The translations under genes were made by a program, and so were the position numbers. Source: Mycolicibacterium sp. MU0050 (GTDB lineage Bacteria > Actinomycetota > Actinomycetes > Mycobacteriales > Mycobacteriaceae). From it: DNA of 64,000 nucleotides. Location of the stretch: positions 2,976,001 to 3,040,000 of the forward strand of contig NZ_OY726395.1 of NCBI RefSeq assembly GCF_963378085.1. Direction: 5' to 3'. Within the stretch, counting starts at the first letter, position 1. The number at the start of each line of letters is the position of its first letter. The notes beneath the pieces are model-generated. The model was not told the origin of the DNA. It ran no database searches and saw nothing but the letters and a program-made list of their open reading frames with translations. Of the stretch, positions 19,640 to 29,081 are shown piece by piece.

Positions 19640-20095
19640 TCAGGACCGGCGCCGTGAGTGCATGAAAGTCGCGACGCTGCGGAAGATTCCGCGTGCGGCG
19701 TACACCGCGGCGATGATCGACAGCGCGATGAGGACGACGAACATCAGCATCCAGTTGGTCCGGCTGTGGCTGACGTTCCACCACACGATGGTGAACAGCA
19801 CCGCGCAGATGAACACCACGATGTCGCGCCAGTTGCCGCTGTAGCTCGCGGCCATCGCCCGGATCTCTCGATTGCGCTCGACCCCGGCGACGATGTCGTC
19901 GATGCGGATGTCGATCGAGCGTTGCAGCGCGGCGCGGCGCTGCGCCTGTTCTGGGGGCAGTCGATCGAGCAGGTCCATGTCGGCTTTGATCCCGGCCCGC
20001 AGATCGGGGCCCTTGATGTTGCCGGCGGCCAGTCCCAGCAACGCGCCGCCGGCAATCGGCGCGGCACCCAACGCGAGCTCAGCCATTCCGGGCAT
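19640..20095 (-). CDS. membrane protein of unknown function
   Basis: A 151-residue protein, not recognised. There is a glycine/alanine-rich N-terminal hydrophobic stretch (LALGAAPIAGGALLGLAAGN), then a charged helical segment (KADMDLLDRLPPEQAQRRAALQRSIDIRIDDI), then two TM helices (DIVVFICAVLFTIVWWNV and WMLMFVVLIALSIIAAVYAA) and a basic tail. A second ATG at 20086 is an alternative start. It lies 49 nt upstream of the MFS gene on the same strand. Confidence 0.65.
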   Translation of the reverse strand: MPGMAELALGAAPIAGGALLGLAAGNIKGPDLRAGIKADMDLLDRLPPEQAQRRAALQRSIDIRIDDIVAGVERNREIRAMAASYSGNWRDIVVFICAVLFTIVWWNVSHSRTNWMLMFVVLIALSIIAAVYAARGIFRSVATFMHSRRRS

Positions 20096-20137
20096 GGCGC
20101 AGACGCTACCCGAGCGCGGTGGATGTTTCCCGGTAGG

Positions 20138-20641
20138 TCAGCGCCCGTAGCGGGAGTTTCCGCCGACGACGAAGTCCGGCACGGTGTCGCCCTGGCGCTC
20201 GAGCGCGGCGACGTAGAGCTGACGGGTGACCGAGGCGTCGATGTGGCCGACGAAATTGCCCTCGGCGTCGTAGTTGAGGAAGGCGCCGTAGATGATGAAC
20301 AGCGCCTCGGTGTCCTCGGTGTTGCTCGCCGGTGCCTCCAGCGTGTGGGTGGACCCGGCCGGCTCGTAGATGTAGGTGCCCGCGACGTTGAGCGATTCGG
20401 GGCCGTATTCGCGGTAGAACCAGCTGCCGGAATGGGTGTAGCCGTGCACGGCTCCGGTGTGCAGATGCGTGGGGATCACCGTGCCGGGGGCGAAGCGGAT
20501 GTTGGCCACCGTGAGACCGGCCTCCACGTCGGCGACGAGCAGCTGCGCGGACATGCCCGGGGCCAGGACGTCGATGGCCCACGGCACGTTCTGGGTCTGC
20601 ATGGTGAGCGCGATCGGCGGGGTGATGTCGGTGACGGTCAT
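20138..20641 (-). CDS. cupin protein, 2,4'-dihydroxyacetophenone dioxygenase-like
   Basis: A 167-residue single cupin. Metal ligands are probably in IPTHLHTGAVHGYTHSGSW, and the second cupin motif includes YIYEPAGSTHTLEA. It resembles the iron-dependent 2,4'-dihydroxyacetophenone dioxygenase family of ring-cleavage-type enzymes, though many members have other substrates. The start at 20641 is chosen because AAGGAG lies 6 nt upstream; an in-frame upstream ATG at 20701 lacks this. It is divergent from an AraC-type regulator that probably controls it. Confidence 0.8.
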   Translation of the reverse strand: MTVTDITPPIALTMQTQNVPWAIDVLAPGMSAQLLVADVEAGLTVANIRFAPGTVIPTHLHTGAVHGYTHSGSWFYREYGPESLNVAGTYIYEPAGSTHTLEAPASNTEDTEALFIIYGAFLNYDAEGNFVGHIDASVTRQLYVAALERQGDTVPDFVVGGNSRYGR

Positions 20642-20722
20642 GGCTACTCCTTGGCTGCGAGGTACTGCCCTACGTGCTGGGCTTGTGTCCATCATCACCA
20701 CTTCGCCATGCCCATTCTTGTC

Positions 20723-20753
20723 ATTTCACGACATAAATTTTACAATTCGCGAC
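20723..20753 (+). promoter_or_regulatory. direct repeats and leaderless promoter of the AraC-type gene
   Basis: ATTTCACGAC at 20723-20732 and AATTCGCGAC at 20744-20753 match at 8 of 10 positions and are 21 bp apart (two helical turns), the spacing of AraC-family half-sites. TACAAT at 20741-20746 is a -10 box, and the ATG at 20755 follows it by 8 nt, so the regulator's own transcript is probably leaderless and repressed or autoregulated from this site. The block is unusually A+T-rich for this genome. Confidence 0.5.
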
Positions 20754-20754
20754 T

Positions 20755-21804
20755 ATGGCGGATCTGGTGCGCGCGTCGTCTCTGGTCCACGTGCCGGAGT
20801 TGATCGCCGCCCACGGCGGTGATCCGCAGCAGTTTCTCGCCGAGGCGGGTATCGATCCCGCGGTCCTCGGGGACTTCCACCGCTACATCCGGTACACCGC
20901 GCTGACCACGCTGGTCGGCAACGCGGCCGAGGAGCTGGACGTGCCGGACTTCGGTCTGCAACTGTCCAAGCTGCAGGACCTCGAGATGCTGGGCCCCATC
21001 GCGGTGCTGGCCCGCAATGCCGCGACCGTGCAGGCCGCACTGGTCGGGGTGGCCAAATATCTGCATACCTACTCCCCGGCGATCAAGGCCGATCTGCACC
21101 TGCGGGAGAACATGGCCCGCATCGAATTCGCCATCACGCTGGCGCGGGTGCCGCACCGGGCCCAGATGATCGAGGTGGCGCTCGGCGTGATCCGCGGCAT
21201 GTTCGCGATGCTCTCCGACTCGGACTTCCGGCCGCACCGGATCACCTTCCGCCACGCCCAGATATCGCCTACCGCAGTGTATTTCGACACCTTTCGGTGT
21301 CCGGTCGAGTTCAATGCGCCGGCCAACGCGCTGTTCTTTCCCCGGCCCCTGCTCGGTCAACGCATTGCCGGCGGCGACTCGCAGTCCTACGCCTTGGCCG
21401 CGCGTTATCTGACCGGCCGTGGGCACCACCGCAACGTGGAAGAACACGTGGTGGAGCTGATCGACAAGCTGATGCCGCTCGGCCAGGCGTCGCTCGACGA
21501 CGTCGCCCGGACGCTGACGCTGCACCCCCGGGTCCTGCAGCGGCGCCTGGCCGAGACCGGCACCAGCTTCGGGCAACTCCTCGACGACCGCCGCCGCGAG
21601 AGCGTCACGGAATTGCTCGCGGTTCGCGACCTTCCGCTGTCCTCGGTGGCCCACCAGCTCGGCTACACCGAGCAGAGCTCGCTGACCAGGAGTTGCCATC
21701 GCTGGTTCGACGCCACCCCGCTGGCCGTTCGGCGCACGCTGACCCAGCGCAGGGGAAGTTTCGAGGACGGGACGTTTCGAGGACGGCCGGTGGCGGGCAT
21801 ATAG
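20755..21804 (+). CDS. AraC-family transcriptional regulator (OruR-like N-domain)
   Basis: A 349-residue regulator with the N-terminal AraC-type ligand domain seen in OruR/ArgR-like proteins (SSLVHVPELIAAHGGDP near the start). The C-terminal double HTH is at about residues 250-340: LDDVARTLTLHPRVLQRRLAE and LSSVAHQLGYTEQSSLTRSC. The start at 20755 has no ribosome binding site but has a well-placed -10 box. It is divergent from the cupin dioxygenase gene, its likely target. Confidence 0.9.
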   Translation: MADLVRASSLVHVPELIAAHGGDPQQFLAEAGIDPAVLGDFHRYIRYTALTTLVGNAAEELDVPDFGLQLSKLQDLEMLGPIAVLARNAATVQAALVGVAKYLHTYSPAIKADLHLRENMARIEFAITLARVPHRAQMIEVALGVIRGMFAMLSDSDFRPHRITFRHAQISPTAVYFDTFRCPVEFNAPANALFFPRPLLGQRIAGGDSQSYALAARYLTGRGHHRNVEEHVVELIDKLMPLGQASLDDVARTLTLHPRVLQRRLAETGTSFGQLLDDRRRESVTELLAVRDLPLSSVAHQLGYTEQSSLTRSCHRWFDATPLAVRRTLTQRRGSFEDGTFRGRPVAGI

Positions 21805-21813
21805 AGCGCAGGA

Positions 21814-21830
21814 CCCACCGACCGGGTGGG
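21814..21830 (+). terminator. short hairpin after the AraC-type gene
   Basis: CCCACC at 21814-21819 and GGTGGG at 21825-21830 form a 6-bp stem with a 5-nt loop, 10 nt after the AraC-type stop and 26 nt before the CsbD-like start. There is no T-run, so it is only a weak terminator candidate. It might also shape the CsbD-like mRNA leader. Confidence 0.25.
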
Positions 21831-21855
21831 ACAAAGACCGAGGAGTTGACCCCCG

Positions 21856-22026
21856 ATGAGCGCAATGGACAAGGCGAAGAACAAGCTCGACGACCTCGGC
21901 GGCAAGGCCAAGGAAGCCGCCGGCAAGGCCACCGACGACAAGAGCACCGAGAACGAGGGCAAGCTCGACCAGGTCAAGTCCAACCTCAAGGACGCCGGCG
22001 AGAAGGTCAAGGACGCCTTCAAGTAG
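21856..22026 (+). CDS. CsbD-family stress protein
   Basis: A 56-residue, highly charged, Lys/Asp/Ala-rich protein starting MSAMDKAKNKLDDLGGKAKE and ending EKVKDAFK. The alternating charged and Ala/Gly pattern is that of CsbD/UPF0337 proteins, which are induced by general stress in many bacteria but have no known biochemical role. GAGGAG lies 9 nt before the ATG. It converges on the flavoprotein gene. Confidence 0.85.
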   Translation: MSAMDKAKNKLDDLGGKAKEAAGKATDDKSTENEGKLDQVKSNLKDAGEKVKDAFK

Positions 22027-22042
22027 AACCGCGCCCCTGGGG

Positions 22043-22498
22043 TCAGCCGGCCATCAGGCCGGCCGCGACGGTGGCCCCCAGATTCCAGCAGGCCTCCAGT
22101 TCTTCTTTCGTGGGTTTGCCCGCGACCACCACGGTCTCGGCGACCCGCGCCCAGCCCAGCCCGGCGGTGATGCCGTCCACCGCGCGCTGGGCCCCCTCAG
22201 TGCCCTCGTTGCCGTGGATGTAGAGCCCGAAGGGCCGACCCCCGGTCGCGTCGAGCATCGGGTAGTAAGAGTGGTCGAACGCATGCTTGAGGGCACCCGA
22301 GATGTAGCCCAGGTTGGCGGGCGTGCCCAGCAGATAGCCATCGGCCTCGAGCCAGTCCGTCGTCGACACCGACAACGCCGGGCGCCGGACGACGTCGACG
22401 CCCTCGATGTCGGGATCGGTCGCGCCGGACACCACCGCCTCCAGCATCTCCTGGCAGTGCGGCGACGGCGTGTGGTGGACGATCAACAACCGCGGCAA
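22043..22498 (-). CDS. flavodoxin-fold / NADPH-dependent FMN reductase-like protein
   Basis: A 151-residue flavodoxin-fold protein. LLIVHHTPSPHCQEMLEAVV forms the FMN phosphate loop region, and DGYLLGTPANLGYISGALKHAFDHSYY is the typical second flavin loop. GRPFGLYIHGNEG follows. It is probably an FMN reductase or quinone-type flavoprotein. The start is uncertain: TTG at 22498 has GGGAGG 6 nt upstream and is preferred, and GTG at 22522 is the alternative. Confidence 0.8.
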   Translation of the reverse strand: MPRLLIVHHTPSPHCQEMLEAVVSGATDPDIEGVDVVRRPALSVSTTDWLEADGYLLGTPANLGYISGALKHAFDHSYYPMLDATGGRPFGLYIHGNEGTEGAQRAVDGITAGLGWARVAETVVVAGKPTKEELEACWNLGATVAAGLMAG

Positions 22499-22718
22499 CC
22501 TCAACCTCCCTGTCGGTGACACCGGATAACAACCGATACCACCCGGGACCGTAAAGATCACGATCCCGGTACAGCCGTACACCTAATCGTTGCCTTAGAC
22601 GTCCCTTATTTTTCTTAAATTCGGTGTATGGTCGGTACGCATAACGGTGATGGCATGCCGCGAGCAGCGCCACCAGACCTGCCAGCCCCGGTGAATGGCA
22701 GCCAGGGAAGGAGCCACT

Positions 22719-23462
22719 ATGCACTCAGACAACAGCACCCGGGTCGCCCTCGTGACGGGCGCCTCGCGCGGGATCGGCGCCGAAGTCGCCCAGCAACTCG
22801 CCCGACCGGACACCCATGTCGTGGTCAACTACCGAAAGAACGCGGCCGGTGCCGCCGCCGTCGCCGACGCGATCCGCGGCGCGGGCGGCCAGGCATCCAC
22901 CATGGCCGCCGACATCGCCGACGCGACGGCCACGTCCGCCATGGTCGACCAGGTCGCCGACCGGTTCGGTCGCCTGGATGCCTTGGTACTCAACGCATCC
23001 GGCGGTCTGGAACCGGGCATCGATCCCAACCACGCGATGTGGATCAACCACGACGCGCAGCAACGGCTGGCCCGGCTCACGCTGCCGCTGATGCCCGCCG
23101 GGGCCAGCCTGGTCTTCGCAACCAGCCATCAGGCCCACTTCTATCCGCACAAGGCGGTGCCGAAGGGCTACGCCACCGTCGCCGCGAGCAAGCGCGCCGG
23201 CGAGACCGCGCTCTACGCCATGCGCTCACAGTTCGACCGACGCGGCATCCACTTCACCGTGGTCTCCGGCGACATGATCGACGGCAAGGCCGTGCTCACG
23301 CTGCTCGACGGCGGCGCCTGCACCGCGGCCCCCCGCAATTCGGCCTCGCGCCGCGGGCTCGCCGAGTTCGCCACCGCCATCGCCCACGCGGCGACCGCGC
23401 CGAGTCCGGCCGGCATCGTGTACGTCGGCGGCCCCGCGCACCTCGCGCGCCGATCTGCCTAG
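22719..23462 (+). CDS. atypical SDR lacking the usual catalytic tyrosine
   Basis: A 247-residue Rossmann protein with nucleotide motif TGASRGIG, then VVVNYRKN and LVLNASGG. Where classical SDRs have YxxxK, this protein reads GYATVAASKRAGE: the lysine is in place, but four residues before it is Val and the nearest Tyr is seven before. It may be a non-oxidoreductase member or use the shifted tyrosine. The ATG at 22719 has AAGGAG upstream. It is divergent from the flavoprotein gene, and its stop overlaps the next convergent gene by 4 nt. Confidence 0.8.
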   Translation: MHSDNSTRVALVTGASRGIGAEVAQQLARPDTHVVVNYRKNAAGAAAVADAIRGAGGQASTMAADIADATATSAMVDQVADRFGRLDALVLNASGGLEPGIDPNHAMWINHDAQQRLARLTLPLMPAGASLVFATSHQAHFYPHKAVPKGYATVAASKRAGETALYAMRSQFDRRGIHFTVVSGDMIDGKAVLTLLDGGACTAAPRNSASRRGLAEFATAIAHAATAPSPAGIVYVGGPAHLARRSA

Positions 23463-23907
23463 CGCGCCTGTAGTTCGACGGCCTTCTTCATCGCCGCCCG
23501 GGCGCGGGTGCGGTCCCCCGCGTAGTCATAGGCCCTGGCCACCCGATACCAGCGCACCCAGTTGTCCGGGTCGGCGTCCAGTTCGGCGCGCACCGTGTCG
23601 AACATCGCGTCGGCGGCGTCGCGCTGGATCCGGCCGCTGGCCCGCCGCGGCAAGGCGCTGACGTCGAGTTCCATCCCCTGCTCGGCCGCCAGCCGCGCCA
23701 GCCGCTGGTGCGCGAACCCCGCCCGCAGGGTCGCGACCATGGCCCACAGCCCGATGAACGGCAGGATCAACAGCGCCAGGCCCAGGCCCACCGGCGCGGC
23801 CCGGCCGTCGGCGATCAGCGCCACCGCGATGCGTCCCAGCAGCACGAAATAGACGACCAGGGCCACACACAGGAACCCGATCACCACCTGGATGCGCAGT
23901 GTGCGCA

Positions 23908-23908
<1 letters not shown>
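23459..23908 (-). CDS. two-TM membrane protein with TPR-like tail (dapB partner)
   Basis: A 149-residue protein with two hydrophobic helices (VVIGFLCVALVVYFVLLG and GLGLALLILPFIGLWAMVATL). The soluble tail, WVRWYRVARAYDYAGDRTRARAAMKKAVEL, looks like one TPR hairpin. The function is unknown. The ATG shares one base with the dapB stop, so the two are co-translated. The same arrangement, from memory, exists beside dapB in M. tuberculosis. Confidence 0.75.
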
Positions 23909-25541
<1,633 letters not shown>

Positions 25542-25545
<4 letters not shown>

Positions 25546-26444
25546 CCCGCCGCGAGCTCCAGATTCCGGTCGGCACCACCACCATCGCCGGCTGGCACTA
25601 CGTGGCGCCCGGTCCGGGCCGACGCCCCTGCGTGGTGATGGCCCACGGCTTCTGCGGCACCCGGGACGCCGGCCTGGTCGGCTTCGGCGAGCGCTTCGCC
25701 GCGGCCGGGGTCGACGCGCTGTGTTTCGACTACCGCGGCTTCGGCGCATCCGGTGGACAGCCCCGCCAGGTCATCGACTTCGCCGCCCAACGCCGGGACT
25801 ACCACGCGGCGCTCGACGCCGCCCACCGACTGAATGATGTTGACGGCGTGTGCATCTGGGGCACGTCACTGTCGGGTGGCCACGTCTTCGCCGTTGCCGC
25901 GCAGCGGCGTGACCTGCTCGGCGCCCTCGCCCTCACCCCGATTGTCGACGGCTGGGCGACGCTGCTGCGGATGCGCCATCAGCTCACGGCCGGGAGCGCG
26001 GTCCGGCTCGGCGCGGCCGCCGTCCGCGATGTGCTGGGTGCCCGCGTCGGACGCGCCCCGGTGCTGCTGCCGGCCGTCGGGGCGCCGGGGACGGTCGCGA
26101 TGCTCACCACCCCGGACGCGCAGCCGGGTTATCTGGCCGCCGCCGGGCAGGCGCCGCTGTGGCGCAACGAGTTTGCGGCGCGGATGCTGCTGAGCGTGCC
26201 CGGGTACCGGCCCGGGCTGCGCGCATCCGACATCCGTTGTCCGTTGCTGGTTCAGGTCGGCGGCGCGGACCACAGCGCGCCCGCGGATCTGGCGCTGGCC
26301 GCGGCACGACGCGCCGGCGCCGAGGTGCGCGTGTATCCCGATGTCGGGCACTTCGACGTCTATGACTCCGGATCGGCCTTCGATGCCGTGGTCGAGGACC
26401 AGATCTCGTTCCTGTCGTCCCTGTCAGAAAGGACAGCATCATGA
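25542..26444 (+). CDS. alpha/beta hydrolase
   Basis: A 300-residue serine hydrolase. The oxyanion region is VVMAHGFCGTRD and the nucleophile elbow is IWGTSLSGGH (Ser at the centre of GTSLSG). The acid is probably in VQVGGADHSAP and the histidine is in YPDVGHFDVYD. It overlaps both neighbours by 4 nt (ATGA on each side), so it is tightly coupled to the hydratase and the flavin monooxygenase. One possible role is hydrolysing an ester formed by that monooxygenase; this is inference. Confidence 0.85.
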
Positions 26445-27808
26445 CTGCCACCAACGGCCCCCGGGCCTGCGTGATCGGAGCCGGGTCGGCGGGCCTGGCC
26501 GCCTGCGCCGGGTTGAAGGGCGCCGGCGTGGAATTCGACTGCTACGAGAAGAGCGACCGGGTGGGCGGCCTGTGGGTCTTCGACAATCCGAGCGGGGTCG
26601 CCGCGGCGTATCGCACCCTGAGTTCCAATGCGCCGAAGGCCTACATGGGTTACCACGACTTCCCGATGCCCGATGACCTGCCGGCCTACCCGAGCCACTG
26701 GGATTTCGCGCGCTACTTCGACGACTATGCGCGACATCACGGTCTCCACCGCCACATCCAGTTTCAGACCGAGGTCACCCGGGTGACACCGACCGGCAGC
26801 GGCGGGTTCGAGGTGCAGTTGGCCGACGGCCGCACCCGGTTCTACGACCAGGTTCTCGTCGCCAACGGCCACCACTGGGACGCACGCATGCCGGAACCGA
26901 TGTTCCCGGGATCCTTCGCGGGCACCCTCATGCATTCCCGGGACTACCGCGACGCGGCATTCCTGGCCGGCAAGCGGGTGGTGGTGGTCGGGATCGGCAA
27001 CAGCGCCGTCGACATCGCCTGCGAGGCAGCACATCTGGCCGAGAAGACCTACCTGTCGGTGCGCCGCGGTGCCCACATCATGCCGAAGTTCGTCTTCGGG
27101 ATGGCGCCGCCGACCTGGCTGCTGGATTGCGCGTCACACAAGCCCGGCCGCATTCTGCTGGGCGCGCTGATGCGACTGGCGAACGGCCGCGCGCAGGACT
27201 ACGGACTGCCGGCGCCGGACCATTCCTTCGGCGATGCCCATCCGACCATGTCGGCGGGCCTGATGGACGAACTGCGGTTGGGCCGGATCACCCCCAAGCC
27301 GCAGATCGTCGAACTGCTCGGTGACCGGGTCCGCTTCGCCGACGGCAGCGTCGAGGACGTCGATGTCATCGTCTGCGCCACCGGCTATCGGATCACCTTT
27401 CCGTTCTTCGACGAGGCCTACGTCTCGGCACCGGACAACCAGATCGCGCTGTACCACCGTGTCGTCGACCCGGACCGCCCCGGCCTGTTCTTCGTCGGCC
27501 TGTGCCAACCGCTGGGAGCCATCCAGCCGCTGGCCGAACTGCAGGGCAAATGGATCGGTGAACTGCTCGCTGGCCGCTGCGCCCTGCCCAGCGCCGAGCA
27601 GATGCGCGCCGCGATCGAGGCCGACCAGCGCTGGCTGCGCAAGCGTTTCGTCGACTCCACCCGCCACACCGTCCAGGTCGACCACCACCGCTATCTGAAG
27701 ACGCTGCGGCGCGAGATCCGGTCGCAGCGCCGGCGTGCGCGGTCCCGAATGGATTCCGCGGCAACCGGTTTGCCCGAAGTCGAACTGACCGCGCGCCGGG
27801 AGCAGTAA
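26441..27808 (+). CDS. class B flavin monooxygenase (FMO/Baeyer-Villiger type)
   Basis: A 455-residue FAD/NADPH enzyme. The first dinucleotide motif is VIGAGSAGLAA and the second is VVGIGNSAVDIA. Between them is FAGTLMHSRDY, which fits the FxGxxxHxxxY fingerprint of FMO-type monooxygenases. CATGY is near the C-terminus. It inserts one oxygen at a heteroatom or carbonyl carbon. Its TAA stop is part of the -10 box of the next gene. Confidence 0.9.
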   Translation: MTATNGPRACVIGAGSAGLAACAGLKGAGVEFDCYEKSDRVGGLWVFDNPSGVAAAYRTLSSNAPKAYMGYHDFPMPDDLPAYPSHWDFARYFDDYARHHGLHRHIQFQTEVTRVTPTGSGGFEVQLADGRTRFYDQVLVANGHHWDARMPEPMFPGSFAGTLMHSRDYRDAAFLAGKRVVVVGIGNSAVDIACEAAHLAEKTYLSVRRGAHIMPKFVFGMAPPTWLLDCASHKPGRILLGALMRLANGRAQDYGLPAPDHSFGDAHPTMSAGLMDELRLGRITPKPQIVELLGDRVRFADGSVEDVDVIVCATGYRITFPFFDEAYVSAPDNQIALYHRVVDPDRPGLFFVGLCQPLGAIQPLAELQGKWIGELLAGRCALPSAEQMRAAIEADQRWLRKRFVDSTRHTVQVDHHRYLKTLRREIRSQRRRARSRMDSAATGLPEVELTARREQ

Positions 27809-27811
27809 GAT
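27806..27811 (+). promoter_or_regulatory. -10 box (TAAGAT) of the PucR-type gene, overlapping the FMO stop
   Basis: TAAGAT at 27806-27811 begins with the FMO stop codon and ends 7 nt before the GTG at 27819. There is no ribosome binding site, so a separate leaderless transcript for the regulator is likely. Confidence 0.5.
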
Positions 27812-27818
27812 CTCGGCG

Positions 27819-29072
27819 GTGGTCAGTGTGGGTACCGCCGAGGACGCGATCGTCGCGTGCGCCCAGGACCTGGCCGCCCGGGCCGACGAGGTTGCCGTCG
27901 CGCTCAGCGAGCAGTTGGCGGGTTCGGTCCCCGAGTTCTTCGACGACGACGACCTGATCCGCGAGGTGGAGGCCAGCGCGTACGGGAATGTGGCGGCGAT
28001 GCTTTCGGTGTTCCGAGCCGAGACGGTGGCCGAGCAGGTGCCCATCCGGCCGGAGGTCACCGCGTTCGCCTCGACCGTCGCGCGCCGGCAGCTGCCGCTG
28101 GAATCGCTGATCCAGTCCTACCGCGTGGGGCAGACGCTGTTCTCGCGCCTCTGGATGGACGTCCTCGCCCAGCGCCTCACCGAGCAGCAGGTGTTCATCG
28201 AGGCGCTCCACCGCAGCTTCGACGAGCTGAACGTGTACCTCGACCGCGTTGTCGCACAACTGGTCTCCGATTACGAACGCGAGCGGGACCGATGGGTCCT
28301 CGGGGAGGCGGCGCGACGCACCGCGGTCGTCGAGCGGCTGTTGCGCGGCGACCGCATCCCCGTCGAGCACGCCGGCCGCCAGCTCAACCACGACCTGCGG
28401 GCGCCCCAGACCGCGCTGGTCGCCTGGATGCCCTCGCACGGCGAGGTGAACCTGCAACTCGGTGCGCTGGCCGGGTGCCTGACCGCGCTCACCGCGGCGG
28501 CCGGAGCGCCGCGGATGCTGATGGTGCCCGCCGGGACGTGCGCGATGTGGGCCTGGATCGCCGGCACCCCGGACCTCGACCGACTCGCCGAATGTGCGGA
28601 CAGATTGCCGAAGTCGGAGGTGCTGATCGCGGCCGGCCAGACCACCGAGGGCGTCGACGGGTTCCGGATCAGCCATGAGCAGGCGCAGCGGGCCCGCCGG
28701 GTCGCCGCCCGGATGCCGGCGCCGCCGCGGCTGACGCGGCATGCCGATGTGGCCACGGTGGCGCTGCTCGCCGGTGACGAGGAGGAGGCCCGACGGTTCG
28801 TGGCCCGCACCCTCGGCGAGCTCGCCGCCCGGACCACCGCGGCGGAGCAGTTGCGCGAAACCCTGTGGGTGTTCCTGCAGGAGGGTGGCAACACCCGGCG
28901 CGCCAGCGAACGGCTGTTCATGCATCGCAACACGGTCCTGTACCGATTGCAGCGCATCGAGGCGTTGCTCGGCCATCCGCTGGAGCAGCGACGACTGGAC
29001 GTGGAGGTGGCATTGCTGCTCACCGCGACCTTCGGCGCGGACATGCTGCCCGCCGAACCGGACTACCCCTGA
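27819..29072 (+). CDS. PucR/CdaR-type transcriptional regulator
   Basis: A 417-residue regulator. The N-terminal helical domain (RPEVTAFASTVARRQLPLESLIQSYRVGQ) is the type often found before GGDEF-like PucR cores. The C-terminal PucR HTH is GNTRRASERLFMHRNTVLYRLQRIEALLG. GTG at 27819 is the start. It follows the hydratase/hydrolase/FMO operon on the same strand and converges on an acyl-CoA synthetase gene, and either could be its target. The effector is unknown. Confidence 0.85.
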   Translation: MVSVGTAEDAIVACAQDLAARADEVAVALSEQLAGSVPEFFDDDDLIREVEASAYGNVAAMLSVFRAETVAEQVPIRPEVTAFASTVARRQLPLESLIQSYRVGQTLFSRLWMDVLAQRLTEQQVFIEALHRSFDELNVYLDRVVAQLVSDYERERDRWVLGEAARRTAVVERLLRGDRIPVEHAGRQLNHDLRAPQTALVAWMPSHGEVNLQLGALAGCLTALTAAAGAPRMLMVPAGTCAMWAWIAGTPDLDRLAECADRLPKSEVLIAAGQTTEGVDGFRISHEQAQRARRVAARMPAPPRLTRHADVATVALLAGDEEEARRFVARTLGELAARTTAAEQLRETLWVFLQEGGNTRRASERLFMHRNTVLYRLQRIEALLGHPLEQRRLDVEVALLLTATFGADMLPAEPDYP

Positions 29073-29081
29073 CCGACGTCC

